NCBI GenBank assembly: GCA_035771175.1
Contig: CM069598.1
Span: 11,558,668-11,622,667 of the forward strand
Reading direction: 5' to 3'
From: Paratinospora sagittata
Taxonomy: Eukaryota; Streptophyta; Magnoliopsida; Ranunculales; Menispermaceae
DNA length: 64,000 nucleotides
Numbering within the stretch: the stretch's first letter is position 1; every line of letters begins with the position of its first letter. The notes beneath the pieces are model-generated. The model was not told the DNA's origin, did no database searches, and saw nothing but the letters and a program-made list of their open reading frames with translations. Position numbers and translations under genes: made by a program. Shown in pieces: positions 27,015 through 39,455 of the stretch.

Positions 27015-27876
27015 TCAAACTGCAGTTGGTGAGAAATTAAGAGCATATATGGTAGACTCTTGATCAGCTGCCTCCTCCAAGTGCTTAACTTTGTGACAAA
27101 GCTCCATTAAATGGCCTCTCAAGGTCATATAGTAACCAATATTTGATCATACATCATCCGCATGCCCTCATGACATGCATGCCTTGCTCACATGTCATGT
27201 CGCACATGCCATCCTGACATGCATGCCTTGCTCACATATCATGACACATGCCATCATGACATGCATGCCTTGCTCACATGACATGCATGCCTTGCTCACA
27301 TGTCATGTCACACATGCCATCATGGCATGCATGCCTTGCTCACATGACATGCATGCCTTGCTCACATATCATGACACATGCCATCATGGCATGCATGCCT
27401 TGCTCACATGACATGCATGCCTTGCTCACATGTCATGTCACACATGCCATCATGGCATGCATGCCTTGCTCACATGACACGCATGCCTTGCTCACATGTC
27501 ATGTCATGCATCACATGACATACTCCCTAAGCTCATGAGCTTAGAGGTTACGTCGAAGTGAAGCATGAAAATGTCCTTGTCCCCTGTAATAAACATTAAC
27601 AAAAAAAAAAACATGAATAATCCAGTCCACTAAATAAAACTAACAAAACATAGCAAAATTAAACAAAATAAAAATGATTGATCATTAGACCAAATAAGAT
27701 TTAAAAAAGAAAAAAAAAGTTCATCAACCAACCTGCCCTCGCTGGCATAAGCAACCCGTTGGGGACAATGTGACAATGGCAACATCTGGTAAATCGCTAA
27801 TCCGATATTTTGTATTATTTTTTAGTGCAAGCTTATTGAGAACTATGTTGATGGCCATAGTATGGCCTTCCTCCAT
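27015..27876 (-). pseudogene. Unrecognised gene, probably broken; exon carries a minisatellite
   Basis: A first exon (27876-27733) starts MEEGHTMAIN and ends TLSPTGCLCQRGQ with a good donor CAG|gttggt. An acceptor (ttacag) at 27584 opens a second exon, but the phase-0 join stops quickly, while a +1 frame reads GDKDIFMLHFDVTSKLMSLG. A minisatellite (27165-27535) follows and is stopped in every minus frame. Beyond it a ~40-residue frame ending at 27015 reads MTLRGHLMELCHKVKHLEEA and finishes with a stop. A TATA box and CT-rich leader lie upstream. The VAIVTLSPTG-LC stretch recalls the end of a MADS domain, but the rest does not fit, so I do not assign a family. Related partial copies lie near 20.2 and 25.9 kb. 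Confidence 0.4.
27165..27535. repeat. Minisatellite with ~64-66 bp higher-order units
   Basis: Built from short words ACATGCATGCCTTGCTCAC, CACATGTCATGTCACACATG and CCATCATGGCATGCATGCC. Units with TCACATGTCATGTCACACATG alternate with units with TCACATATCATGACACATG. Many words are self-complementary (GGCATGCATGCC, ACATGT), so single strands would fold. Two open frames on the plus strand only translate the repeat. Confidence 0.85.
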
Positions 27877-28154
27877 TGAATATACACACTCTTAAAATCA
27901 AACAAAGAAGAAGATCATCAATAAGAAGAAAAAGGAAGATGGTTTTAGAAAAAAATGAGATTAAAAACCTTGGGAATTAAGTAATGGAGAGAGGAAAAAC
28001 AAAATGACAAAGACTCTTGTAGAAGTTCTTGGAGAGAACTAGAAAAAAAAAAATTATGAAACTATGTGCAAACAAAAAGCACATGGAAAAAGAGAGAGAA
28101 AAGAGAAAAGAGAAAGGAGAAATGTTCATGTCTCAACTAGGTTGAGGAAGATGG

Positions 28155-28162
28155 TATTTATA
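28155..28162 (-). promoter_or_regulatory. TATA box of the duplicated promoter unit
   Basis: TATAAATA on the minus strand, about 280 bases upstream of the ATG at 27876 and followed by ACCATCTTCCTCAACCTAGT and a CT-rich leader. The same block, diverged, recurs near 16760, 20410 and 26280. Confidence 0.5.
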
Positions 28163-28399
28163 GAGATTTTTCATTGTTGGAGCTAGCGAGCTGGATAAGA
28201 TCATGAGGTGGAGCTGACAGCAAATTAGAAAAATGCTTTCTAATCAAATCCGGATTCTATGTTATCACAGTCCGTTGGATCTTTTTTAAAATGTATCCCG
28301 AGGCACTTACTTATATGTGATTTAATGGTGTAAAATCTAGTTGTCATGTTTTGGGTTATGTTTTGAGAGTCACTTTTCTAAGTATAAATCAAATCAAAC

Positions 28400-30159
28400 C
28401 AAGTTTTTTAAGTTAATTTATAGGCTTGGTTTACGATTATGAATATGTAAGGTTCGGTTTGTAACACCTTATATTTCGTAGAATCAAATTAATCTTTACA
28501 CACCTTTAATGTGAAAATAATGTACCTGAAAAAATGTTTTATTTATCATCTCCATATTTGTTATTAATACGCGGCACTACATAATCAAGAAATTGTTTAT
28601 TATATATTTTCAAAGTTGTTCATCCAAAAATACTAAAGATATGCAAGGGCCCATGGTAACTCCCTAGATTAAATATATATATAAAAAAATACTATGTACG
28701 GAGTTACGTATTATTAGAAACTTTCAGTATATACGATGTAATAAAATTGTTATATATTAGTTCAGTTCAATTCAGTTCAGTTTGATTTATAAGGTATGAA
28801 ACTTAAAATACTAGTTAAACGCTAACTATCTACTTAAATTCTAAAAGCGATCGATTAACTTTTATTCTTAAATGTTAATTAAAATTGTAAATGCACTTAT
28901 CATATTATTTAACTAATTGCATGAAATTAGGTTCAATCTAATTTACCAATTATAAACCGATTTATGTTCTCCCAGCCCTATTTTACATGCTCTTAGAGGG
29001 TAAGGTTGGTGAGTAAAGAATGATAAATAGGATGAAAAGGAAAGAAACTTTAATCCTATTGATAATATCAACGAGAATTTTGTTATCTATTTAAACTTTG
29101 ATAACTTTTATATCAAAATTAAACTAAACCAAACCTAACACATTAGGAAGGTTCAATTTGATTTGTCAATGTAAAACGGTTATGGATATTCCTATTTGTT
29201 TAATTTTCGTGCTGTGAGAGGATAGATTTATAAGTAAGTAAAAAAGGGAAGATGAATAAGATAGAAGGGAACGAAGCATTTCTATTGGCAATATCAACGA
29301 GAATTTCACAATCCGTTTGAAGAACTTGTTAAGTCCAAATATTTTCTTAAGCTTATTAAATGTTTAAACAAAATAAAAATACAATGATCATTTACGAAAC
29401 TTTAATTATAAGATGAAACTATTTTTATCCTTTTTCTAGTTCAGCTCGGTTAGGTTTAAAAGGTATCACATTGAAAATGCCTCGTTACCCTAATGTTGAA
29501 ACTATAAACATACACACTTGTCATATTTTAAACTAAATCAAATCTTAATTAGTAGGAAGGTTCATATTGATTTGCCAATTTTTAAAAAAATTGATGCATG
29601 GACACCCCTATCCTACATATATATTTTCCTAGAGGATGGAATTAAAGGGAAGAAACATTAATCCATTCGAAAATATCAATGATATTTTTGTTGCCCATTT
29701 AATCCTTAATGTTTGTGTTAACCTCCCTATCCTCAGATACTTAAAGCTCTACAAAAATTGGTGGGCTAGGAAGGGGCTTGAGTTATGAAATCCCATTTTT
29801 TTTCTTGGCCATCACACTCACCAAAGCTAGTTCAAAATTTGTAATGATAGCTACTACCAACCCTTACATTTGGACCCTTTCTTGTTCTTTTTTTTTTTTT
29901 TTTTTTTTTTGTGTGAATAGTATATATGTTAAAAAATTGATCTAAGAGACATGGAAAACTGATACGTTAAAAATTTCTTTGCACATTTCAATCAAAGATA
30001 AATGTTTTCAATAGCTTACTCTAGACTATTGATAAAAGCAGCTTTGGTTCAACGTCTTTATAATATAATTGAGGATGCTTTGGCTCTCCTTAGTCATGTT
30101 GTGTGTGCTTATAATTATGACCCTTGTTACTTGGATTATACTTGCCCTTTGTTGTGAGG
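28400..30159. other. Intergenic, decayed repeat arms
   Basis: AT-rich. Scattered GGTTCAGTTTGATT/AAACCAAACC-type motifs (28390-28460, 28750-28790, 29120-29170, 29440-29470, 29520-29590) look like remnants of hAT-type MITEs without intact ends. A T23 tract lies near 29888-29910. No gene seen. Confidence 0.45.
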
Positions 30160-30167
30160 ACTATGCC

Positions 30168-30425
30168 TAGGGGTGGCAAAATTGTGGGTACCTACAAAAA
30201 TGGGTATGGACAACCTTTTATAATACCTGACCTGCTTTTAAAACGAACATCAAGCCTTTTGTCCGTACTCGTATGGTCTAAAAAAAGTGTTATCGTTTTT
30301 GTCTGTCTAGTTTGATTAAGATATTCATAGGTTAAAAAATGCAAAATTTCTTATTTAGTTTTCATGATATATATACTTTAACATCTTTCATATATACATT
30401 ACTAACAAATTTAGTTGCTTACAAT

Positions 30426-30481
<56 letters not shown>

Positions 30482-30741
30482 TGAACCACATCCATTAATA
30501 TACGTATATGTAGTAAAGCAGGTAGATATAAATACACATAAGATAGAAAATTATATTTTTACCCTTGGTAACCAATATCCTTTTTTTCCTCTCATTTCCG
30601 GACTTGGGCCTCTATTTAATGAAACAAACAATAATTTATATTCATACTCGACCCGCTTTGAAAGTTACATTTTTCATACCGGCTTAAAAGCGGGCCAGAC
30701 AATATCAAACAAGCAGGTTCGAACAATTATTGTCACCCCTA
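30168..30741. mobile_element. hAT-like MITE with 8-bp TSD
   Basis: 574 bp. Left end TAGGGGTGGCAAAATTG, right end (reverse complement) TAGGGGTGACAATAATTG. Flanks ACTATGCC (30160-30167) and GCTATGCC (30742-30749) are an 8-bp TSD with one mismatch, diagnostic of hAT-type insertion. The core includes a (TA)n run at 30430-30478. Non-coding. Confidence 0.85.
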
Positions 30742-31082
30742 GCTATGCCTACTTATTATTAGGCCTTTGCCCACTTTTTTGTAGGGTTTACAAGCCTATC
30801 TTGTCTCTATGACCCCTGTGAAGGCCAATAGTGTTGCATATTCTTCGAACAATTCATGCACGATGCCACTTTTAGGATGTATTCCATAAATGAATAATGT
30901 TATGATCTTGTCCAGAAAAAAAGAAAAAAGAAAAAAAAATGTTTCTTCAAGGTGCGCATATACTAATGAGTGTCAAAATGTGTACAAGTATAGATGGACC
31001 GTGGGCTAAATTCAAGACTATCTAATTCTAATACAATTATATTGGGTCATGGGCTAAATTAATTAAGTGTTGAAAATGTGCA

Positions 31083-31617
31083 GTGGGGTTGTTTTTAAAG
31101 CTGATTTAGAAAAGGCTTACGATTCTATTGATTGAGAGTTTTTGGACTATGTGATGAGTAAGAAGAACTTTGGGAGGAAGCGGCGAGGGTGGATTAGTGG
31201 GTGTTTGAAGTCTGTCTTCTTCTCAATTACTATCAATGGTAAAGCTTTCAGGAAGTTTGATCCTCATAGGGGCCTAGACAAGGTGACTCGTTGTCACCAT
31301 TCCTGTTTACTTTAGTGATGGACATTCTGAATAGGATGATGTCAAAGGCCTGCATGACTTTGACGGTAAAAGGGTTCTCTGTTGGTAGTGAAGGGTTGTG
31401 GTATCTCATTTATTGTTTGCGGATGATACGTTGTTCTTTCTGGAAGGTGAGGAGGTGAATGTTGAGAATGCTCTCTGCTTGCTTCAGTGCTTCTGTTTGT
31501 TGTCTGGGCTTAAGATTAATCTAGGCAAATGCCAATTGGTTGGCATCAACATTGACCATGATATGTTATCCAGTTTGGCTACAAAGTTTGGGTGTTCTAT
31601 TGGTTCTTGGCCACTTC
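31083..31617 (+). pseudogene. LINE ORF2 fragment 1: reverse transcriptase core
   Basis: Translates in pieces as an L1-type reverse transcriptase: VVFKADLEKAYDSI, then the catalytic FADDTLFF (31419-31442) and SGLKINLGKCQLVGI. A stop follows YDSID and frameshifts are present, so it is dead. The LINE is 5'-truncated here; AAAATGTG occurs at this edge and again at the 3' A-tail (~38957) and may be the TSD. Interrupted at 31617 by a solo LTR and continues at 34584. Confidence 0.85.
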
Positions 31618-34578
31618 TGTGACGCCCCGAAAATTATTTCATCTAGCCCATAACTCAATTGTATTTTGCCCAAACTCTATGTGTTGCCTTGATATGTTTG
31701 GTGTTTGTTTGATGATTGTTTAATGTTTGTATAGTTAATGCTTGATAATGTATATAAATATATGTATCATAAATTGTATATGAGTCATGTTAAATTAAAG
31801 TTTAATGCATATGTTATTATTTATGCATGGGCTCATTAAACCATGAATTGATATGGGTTAGGATTGATGGAATAAAAAGATAAATGAAATTGAAGATTTG
31901 GTGTATTAAATGGATTGGACATTTAAAATACATGTGGTTGGTATGGGTAGTATGAGACCAACACATGTGAAGGTTGGTGCATGAAAGTGGACAAGTGTCC
32001 AATGCCCACTTGTCTTCTTCAAGGAAGTGCTAGAATGAGTGGAGGGAACCAAGGAGAGGAAAACAAGGAGAGAATCAAGGAGAGAATCAAGGAGGGAATC
32101 AAGGAAGTGCTAGAAAGAGGTGAGTGGAGAGAAAAGAAAGAAGAAGAGAAAGAAAAGAAGAGAAAGGAAAGAAGAAGAGAAAGAAGGAGAGAGTTGCAGG
32201 AGTAAGAACCCTGCGAGATTTTCATCAAAGAAGTGGATCTTTGGAATTTACGGTCAGATTGAGCTCAAATTTTGTCAGCACGTTCGTAGCTTATGGTTCT
32301 TCATTCTGGTTGGTGGAGATCTTGATCAGAGGTTTCTTCTGAGAGATCTAACCTCTCAAACAAAGCTGGCCGGAAAGTCTGGATTTCTCGCACTGTTTCG
32401 CTCAAACTTATAGATCTCCTAAATCTACCGTTAGATGGTTATCAAATTTGGGTATGTAGTTTATAACTGATATTTATACATTCTGAACGGTGGAGATCGT
32501 AATTAGAGCTTGTGCTAAGAGATATAATCTCTGAAACAAAGCTGGTCGGAATTTCTGGGTTTCTCGTTCCGTTTCGGTAAAACTTGTAGATCTCCTCAAC
32601 GTACCGTTGGATGGATATAAAATTTGAGTATGTAGTTTACAACAGATATTTATGTATTCTGAACGGTGGAAATATTTATACGTTAATTATTTTGTGTGAT
32701 ATAGCCATCTGAGTTTGGGTATTTGCAGCAGGAAAGGAGAAACTGTCTGATTAGACACTTGCTCATCAAAGATACATATCTTTTCGGTCCACCGTTGGAT
32801 TGGGCTGATATTTGGACAGAAGGTTTGTTTCTTCACATACTTCAATCTGTACGGTTGATTTTGTGATTACATATTTCTGTTGGTAGATTGATACATCTGA
32901 ACAGAATAATACATGTGAAGAATTGGTAGGGTTGTTTGTATTAGACCTACATTTAGAATATGAACTTAGACCTTTCCAAATAGCTTGCATGTCAACTATG
33001 TTGACCTAGTTGCCATTGTGGATGAACCCATGATGCAAAATCAGTGATATACATGGCTGAACATGGCGACCTAGTGTAAATCGACAATATGGCCTAAGTA
33101 TGGAAAATTTCATATTTTAGGGCTTTTGATGCTTTTGGCTTAGAATCATTGAATTGATGCAACTTATGTTTAATTAAGCATGATTAGGGTTGATTATGCT
33201 ACTGATTTGGTGGTTGTGACCATATCATGGGTTAGGCCTACTTGTGATCAAGTGACCCAAATTTGGACATGTTTATGCCTAAGGAATTGAAAATCAGTAT
33301 TTTTGATTAATAGAATGGTTTATGAATGAGAACTATGCATTAGAGGCCTAAGTCATGTGATTTGAGTTGAATGATGGGATTAAATGGGATTTAGGCCTAT
33401 TAATTATATGTGGGCTGATTTAGGGTTGATTTGTAATGTCTATGTAATTGAGCATAGAAATTGATGTATGGTAGGATATTGATGTATGTTTCAGGATCTT
33501 GATTGGGTTGATTCGGTATGGTGGTCGTGTGTGATTAAATACTCTCGCGAGGCTTGGTTGTGAGTAGGCTTCACTTATGATTATATCATTTATGTCATCA
33601 TATCACTTATATATATTGTATGTTGAAAGCATGAATGTGTTCTAATGTTTTGAATGATGCATTGATTTGAGAAAACCTTATGACTTTGGTTGGGCCCATC
33701 TATCTGGCTAATAGGGGGACTTGACCTTGTCATAGGAGGGTTTTAAGAAGGAAATGATTGGGATCAACGGCACGGTGAAATAGACGTGGACTAGTAACCC
33801 AAGTAAACATGATTGGGATCAACGGCACGGCGAAATAGACGTGGAGTAGTAACCCAAAGCATGTGGAATGTGGATCCAAATTGATAAACTTTTACTTGCA
33901 TCGAACTTATTATAAATGCTTGATATCTATATGTTATGAGCTTTTAATCATGCTACACATTGACATGCATACATGGTTTTTATTGATGAGTATTGATAGC
34001 ATATTTGAATTCTATTCACTGGGCATCGTTGGCTCACCCTCATTTTCCTCTTTCAGGTCCTTCTGTCCCGAATAAGGGCAAGGGAGTAGTCATATCTTGA
34101 GGGCCTTGCCTGCGAGAGAATCCAAGTCCTCTATGTGAGTTGAGAGGCATTTTGATTGAATTGTGTTTTATATTATGAAGTATTATATTTTGGATTATGT
34201 AATTATAATACTTACCACATTTTAGTATGGGTGAGTTGGGACTTGCTAGATAGACCATGTGGGCACATGACGTTTTTTTTTATTTGTACCCACAATTTTG
34301 GACTTTATGTGTATGTCAATTTTTAATGGACTGTAGGAATTATGATTTTATTTATGGTTCATTTTTATGGATTATCTCGTCTTTGATGATTAATACAGTG
34401 GGTAGTTTTGTTTAGTACCTTTTGATATTATGTCGTTGTTTGAGATAAGGCTCGTAGGGTCTCAACCACCTCACGGGAGTTGAGGAGTGGTCGGAGATGC
34501 CTACGCCGGGCGTCCCGCCCCGGCATTCCGCATGCCATTCCCTGTGGGGTTGGTGGTCCGGGGCGCGGGGTCGCCACA
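31618..34578 (+). mobile_element. Large solo LTR, plus orientation, inside the LINE
   Basis: Begins TGTGACGCCCCGAAAATTAT and ends GGGGTCGCCACA. Flanked by identical ACTTC (31613-31617 and 34579-34583), and the LINE frame is continuous across it when one copy is counted. At 2961 bp it is a long LTR, with a purine-rich tract (32120-32195), a ~190-bp tandem repeat (about 32290-32670), a 50-bp tandem repeat (33755-33855) and a very GC-rich last ~130 bp. No primer site or internal coding is adjacent, so it is a solo LTR, probably gypsy class by size and ends. Confidence 0.88.
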
Positions 34579-34583
34579 ACTTC

Positions 34584-35120
34584 AGTATCTTGGTCTGCCT
34601 TTAGGCGGCAACCCCCTGTGCAAAACTTTTTGCGATCCAGTGGTTGCCAAGATTTCTCACAGATTGGACGGATGGAAAAGAGGGTTTCTCTCTAGGAGAG
34701 GAAGACTTGCTCTTATCAACTCGGTGTTGTCTGCAATCCCAACATATTATTGAGAGAAAAATTAAAGTTTTTTTGTGAAAAGGGGCTGACAAAAGTAGTG
34801 GGTTGCACTCGGCTAACTGGGAGATTGTTCAAAAATCGATGTCTAAAGGTGGATTGGGAATTGGAAACATCTTGAAGAGGAACAAGGCTCTTTGTGGAAA
34901 ATGGGTTTGGAGGTTTTACAAGGACCATCAATCTTTTTGAGCAAGAGTTTTTACTAGCCGATTTGGAAATATTGAGTTCAGTAGGAGGATTTCCCCCTCA
35001 ATTCGTACCACTTTTAGAAGCCCATGGAAATTCGTCTTTTCCATTCTCCCTGATATGTTCCCTCATTTTCAACTTATGGTTGGGAATGGATGCACTTTTA
35101 AGTTCTGGGAGGATCGGTGG
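34584..35120 (+). pseudogene. LINE ORF2 fragment 2: post-RT region
   Basis: Continues the LINE directly from 31617: LQYLGLPLGGNP, ISHRLDGWKRGFLSRRGRLA and SVLSAIPTYY are the conserved segment after the reverse transcriptase core of plant L1 elements. Further on, frames shift several times up to NGCTFKFWEDRW-like sequence, where a second solo LTR enters at 35121. Confidence 0.82.
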
Positions 35121-37986
35121 TGTGGCGATCCCGCGCCCCGGACCACCAACCCCGCAGGGAATGGCATGCGGAATGCCGGGGAGGGACGCCCGGCGTAGGC
35201 ATCTCCGACCACTCCTCAACTCCCGTGAGGTGGTTGAGACCCTACGAGCCTTATCTCAAACAACGACATAATATCAAAAGGTACTAAACAAAACTACCCA
35301 CCGTATTAATCATCCAAGACAAGAGATAATCCATAAAAATGAACCATAAATAAAATCATAATCCCTACAGTCCACTAAAATTGACATACACATAAAGTCC
35401 AAAATTGTGGGTACAAATAAAAATCGTCATATGCCCACATGGTCTATCTAACAAGTCCCAACTCACCCATACTACAATGTGGTAAGTATTATAATTACAT
35501 AATCCAAAATATAATACTTCATAATTTAAAACACAGTTCAATCAAAATGCCTCTCAACTCACATCGAGGCTTTGGATTCTCTCGCAGGCAAGGCCCTCAA
35601 GATATGACTACTCTTTTGCCCTTATTCGGGACAGAAGGACCTGAAAGAGGAAAATGAGGGTGAGCCAACGGTGCCCAGTGAATAGAATTCAAATATGCTA
35701 TCAATACTCATCAATAAATATCATGTATGCATGTCAATGTGTAACATGATTAAAAGCTCATAACATATAGATATCTAGCATTTATAATAAGTTCGATGCA
35801 AGTAAAAGCTTATCAATATGGATCTGCATTCCACGTGCATTGGGGTTACTAGTGCACGTCTATTTTACCGTACCGTTGACCCCAATCATGTTTATTTGGG
35901 GTTACTAATCCACGTCTATTTCACCGTACCGTTGACCCCAATCATTTCCTTTTTAAAACCCTCCTATGACAAGGTTAAGTCCCCCTATTAGCCAGATAGA
36001 TGGGCCAAACCAAAGTCATAAGGTTTTCTCAAATCAATGCATCATTCAAAACATTAGAACACATTCATGCTTTCAACATACAATATATATAAGTGATATG
36101 ATGACATAAAAGATATAATCATAAATGAAGTATACTCACAACCAAGCCTCGCGAGAGTATTTAACTACACACGACCACCAAATCGAATCAACCCAATCAA
36201 AATCCTGAAACATTCATCAATATCCTACCATACATCAATTTCTATGCTCAATCACATAGACATTACACATCAACCCTAAATCAGCCCACATATAGACAAT
36301 AGGCCTAAATCTCATTTAATCCCATCATTCAACTCAAATCACATGACTTAGGCCTCTAATGCGTAGTTCTCATTCATAAACCATTCTATTAATCAAAAAT
36401 ACTGATTTTCAATTCCTTAGGCAAAAACATGCCCAAATTGGGTCACTTGATCACAAGTAGGCCTAACCCATGATATAGTCACAACCACCAAATAAGCAGC
36501 ATAATCAACCCTAATCATGCTTAATTAAACATAAGTTGAATCAATTCAATGATTCTAGGCCAAAAGCATCAAAAGCCCTAAAATATGAAATTTTCCATAC
36601 TTAGGCCATATTGCCGATTTACACTAGGTCACCATGTTCAGCCATGTATATCACTGATTTTGAATCATGGGTTCATCAACAATGGCAACTAGGTCAACAT
36701 GGTTGACATGCAAGCTATTTGGAAAGGTCTAAGTTCATATTCTAAATTTAGGTCTAATACAAGCAACCCTACCAATTCTTCATTTAATATTATGTTCAGA
36801 TGTATCAATCTACCAACAGAAATATGTAATCACAAAATCAACCGTAGAGATTGAAGTATGTGAAGAAACAAACCGTTTTTCCAAATATCAGCCCAATCTA
36901 ACGGTGGACCGAAAAGATAAGTGTCTTTGATGAACAAGTCTCTAATCAGATAATTTCTCCTTTCCTGCTGCAAATACTCAAAATTAGATGACTATATCAC
37001 ACAACATACTTAACACATAAACATCTCCACCGTTCTGAATTCAGAAATATCAGTTATAAACTACATACCCAAATTTTAGTGAAACGGCGCGAGAAATCCA
37101 GAATTTCCGACCAGATTTGTTTGAGAGGTTATATCTCTTACACAAAACGTTTAATAAAGATCTCCACCGTTCAGAATGCAGTAATATCAGTTTTAAACTA
37201 CATACCCAAATTTGATATCCATCCAACGGTAGATTGAGGAGATCTATAAGTTTTAACGAAAGGGCGTGAGAAATTCAGACTTTCCGACCAGCTTTGTTTG
37301 AGAGGTTAGATCTCTTAGAAGAAACCTCTAATCAAGATCTCCACCGTTCAGAATGCAGAACCATAAGCTACGAACGTGATGACAAAATTTGAGCTCAATC
37401 TGACCATATATTCCAAAGATCCATCACTTTGATGAAAATGTTGCAGAGATTTTCCTCAAGCAACTCCTCCTTTCTTTCTCTTCTTCTTTCCTTTCTCTTC
37501 TTTTCTTTTATTTTTTTTCCTTTCTCTCCACTCACCTCACTTTCTAGCACTTCCTTGGAGAAGAGAAGTGGGCATGGGACACTTGTCCACTTTCATGCAC
37601 CAACCTTCACATGTGTTGGTCTCATACTACCCATACCAACCACATGTACTTTAACCAATCTCATGCTTCCATGTATTTTAAATGTCCAATCCATTTAATA
37701 CACCAAATTTTCATTCTCATTTATCCTTTTATTCAATCAATCCTAACCCATATCAATTCATGGCTTAATGGGCCCATGCATAAATAATAACATATGCATT
37801 ATACTTTAATTTAACATGACCCATATACAATTTATGATACACATATTTATATACATTATCAAACATCAACTATACAAACATTAAACAACCATCAAACAAA
37901 CACCGAACATATCAAGGCAACGCATAGAGTTTGGGAAAAGTGCAATTGGGTTATGGGCTAGATGAAATAATTTTCGGGGCGTCACA
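35121..37986 (-). mobile_element. Large solo LTR, minus orientation, inside the LINE
   Basis: Reverse complement of the 31618-34578 family: on the plus strand it begins TGTGGCGATCCCGCGCC and ends TTTTCGGGGCGTCACA. Flanked by identical GGTGG (35116-35120 and 37987-37991), so it is a separate insertion. 2866 bp. It carries the same internal tandem repeats (37010-37400) and 50-bp duplication (35845-35945). Confidence 0.88.
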
Positions 37987-37991
37987 GGTGG

Positions 37992-38960
37992 CTCAGTAAT
38001 ACTCCTCTTGATGAAATTTTCCCTACAATTTACCATGGCTCCCCGTTTCCTAACCACCCCCATTGCCCATTTTCACTGCTTCGGTGCCCACTCGGAAGAT
38101 AGTCAATGGAATTTTTTTCATCTCAAACACTCTAATTGTTGGCCTGCAGGTTGAACTTGTTAACTTACTCTCTCTTTTAAGCTTTGTCCAATTGTCTTTG
38201 GATTCTGACTCCTTTAAGTGGTCCCTTCATCAATCGGACCACTTTACTTGTAAGTCTTTTTTCCAGTTCTTAATCGATAACCCGTCCTTCCCTTCTTTCT
38301 CATTGGGCTAATCAAATTTGGGACGCTCATGCTCCATCAAAGGTCAAAATGTTTGGGTGGATTTTGGCCCATAATAAGCTTAGCATTGGTGATGAGCTTC
38401 AGAGGAGACTTCCTTGTATTTCATTACTTCCTCATTGTTGTTCGTTTTGTGTTGATAGTGCAGACGATGTTGGTCACATTTTTTCAGATGTCCTTTTTCG
38501 TTGAGGATTTGGAGTGAATGGCGGGTTAGAATTGGGGATTGCTTTTCTCCCCCAAGGTCGGTGGAGGATGCCATGTCGGTCGCACACATCCAAGGATTAT
38601 CTAGCAGGCAAATCAAGATCATGAGAGCGACGAACCTTGCATTATTGTGGATGATTTGGATGGAACGTAATCATCATATTTTTTATGGTGTTTCTAGGAG
38701 AGTGGAGGAGGTGTGGAACGATATCCATCTTCTTTCAAGCACGTGGCTTGTTGCTTTCAAACTAAATGGGGAGTACTCCATTAATGAGTAGTTTAGGAAT
38801 TGGGGTGGTTGTTTGTTGTGAGGGGTTGTTTTGCTTTTGCTTTGCTCTGTTGCTTTTGGTTTGTGCTTGAGTACCATTGGTACTCCTTTTTTTTTTGGAT
38901 TGTTCATGTTTTCTTTTCATTATTAATATATTTGCTTTGTTTACTCATAAATAAAAAAAT
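37992..38960 (+). pseudogene. LINE ORF2 fragment 3: zinc-binding RT tail and 3' end
   Basis: Follows the second solo LTR: NTPLDEIFPTIYHGS, then a zf-RVT-like region (APSKVKMFGWILAHNKLSIG, C--C and DVGHIF) and IWMERNHHIFYG near the end, with several frameshifts. A stop at 38788 is followed by a T-rich 3' region and A7 tail (~38950-38957). Together with the other two fragments this is one 5'-truncated LINE. Confidence 0.82.
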
Positions 38961-39455
38961 GTGTACAAATAGCATTCCGTCCATTAAAATCACGTTGAGC
39001 ACTATAATCCTACCCTATATTTACCGAAAATTTTCACAAAAGCTTTGTTAGCTACTATAACATCAGACACAAACCCTTGCTAATTATGTATGTGTGAGCT
39101 TGCTTAACATGTTCAATCGAAGTTAAAGTTAGCATTTACTAATGATTATTGAAAAAATAAAAAAGTAGTTCATGTTGACACCAGAAATCCAGCTTCTGAT
39201 CGATTGTACAGTTTTAGGCCCTTTCTCATTGTGATTATGAAACACACACTCGATGAGGGCAATACTTTTCACTTACATACACACCATGCCTTCACATATG
39301 ATAAAAAAACATTAACTAATTAAGAAAAAAAAAGACTAATTTCTTCCGATTTCAAGAACATTATTGAGCTGTTTATGAGATCTTCATCAGTAGCACTCAT
39401 GAGACTGGAGAAAATCAAGAAGCTTAAGCCACGAAATCTGCTACTTCATGATCTA
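38961..39455. other. Intergenic and flank of the MITE
   Basis: 39060-39380 shows nothing I recognise. 39380-39455, read on the minus strand, is the continuation of the sequence interrupted by the MITE at 39456-40166, and in one frame ends DHEVADFVA then a stop. Confidence 0.4.

Noticed and set aside
27175..27538. Two plus-strand open frames rich in MHALLTCH/MACMPCSH repeats
   Set aside because: They only translate the minisatellite; no non-repeat coding or promoter supports them.
31981..32413. Lys/Glu/Arg-rich open frames in the large LTR
   Set aside because: They translate a purine-rich tract; no matching frame exists in the sister LTR.
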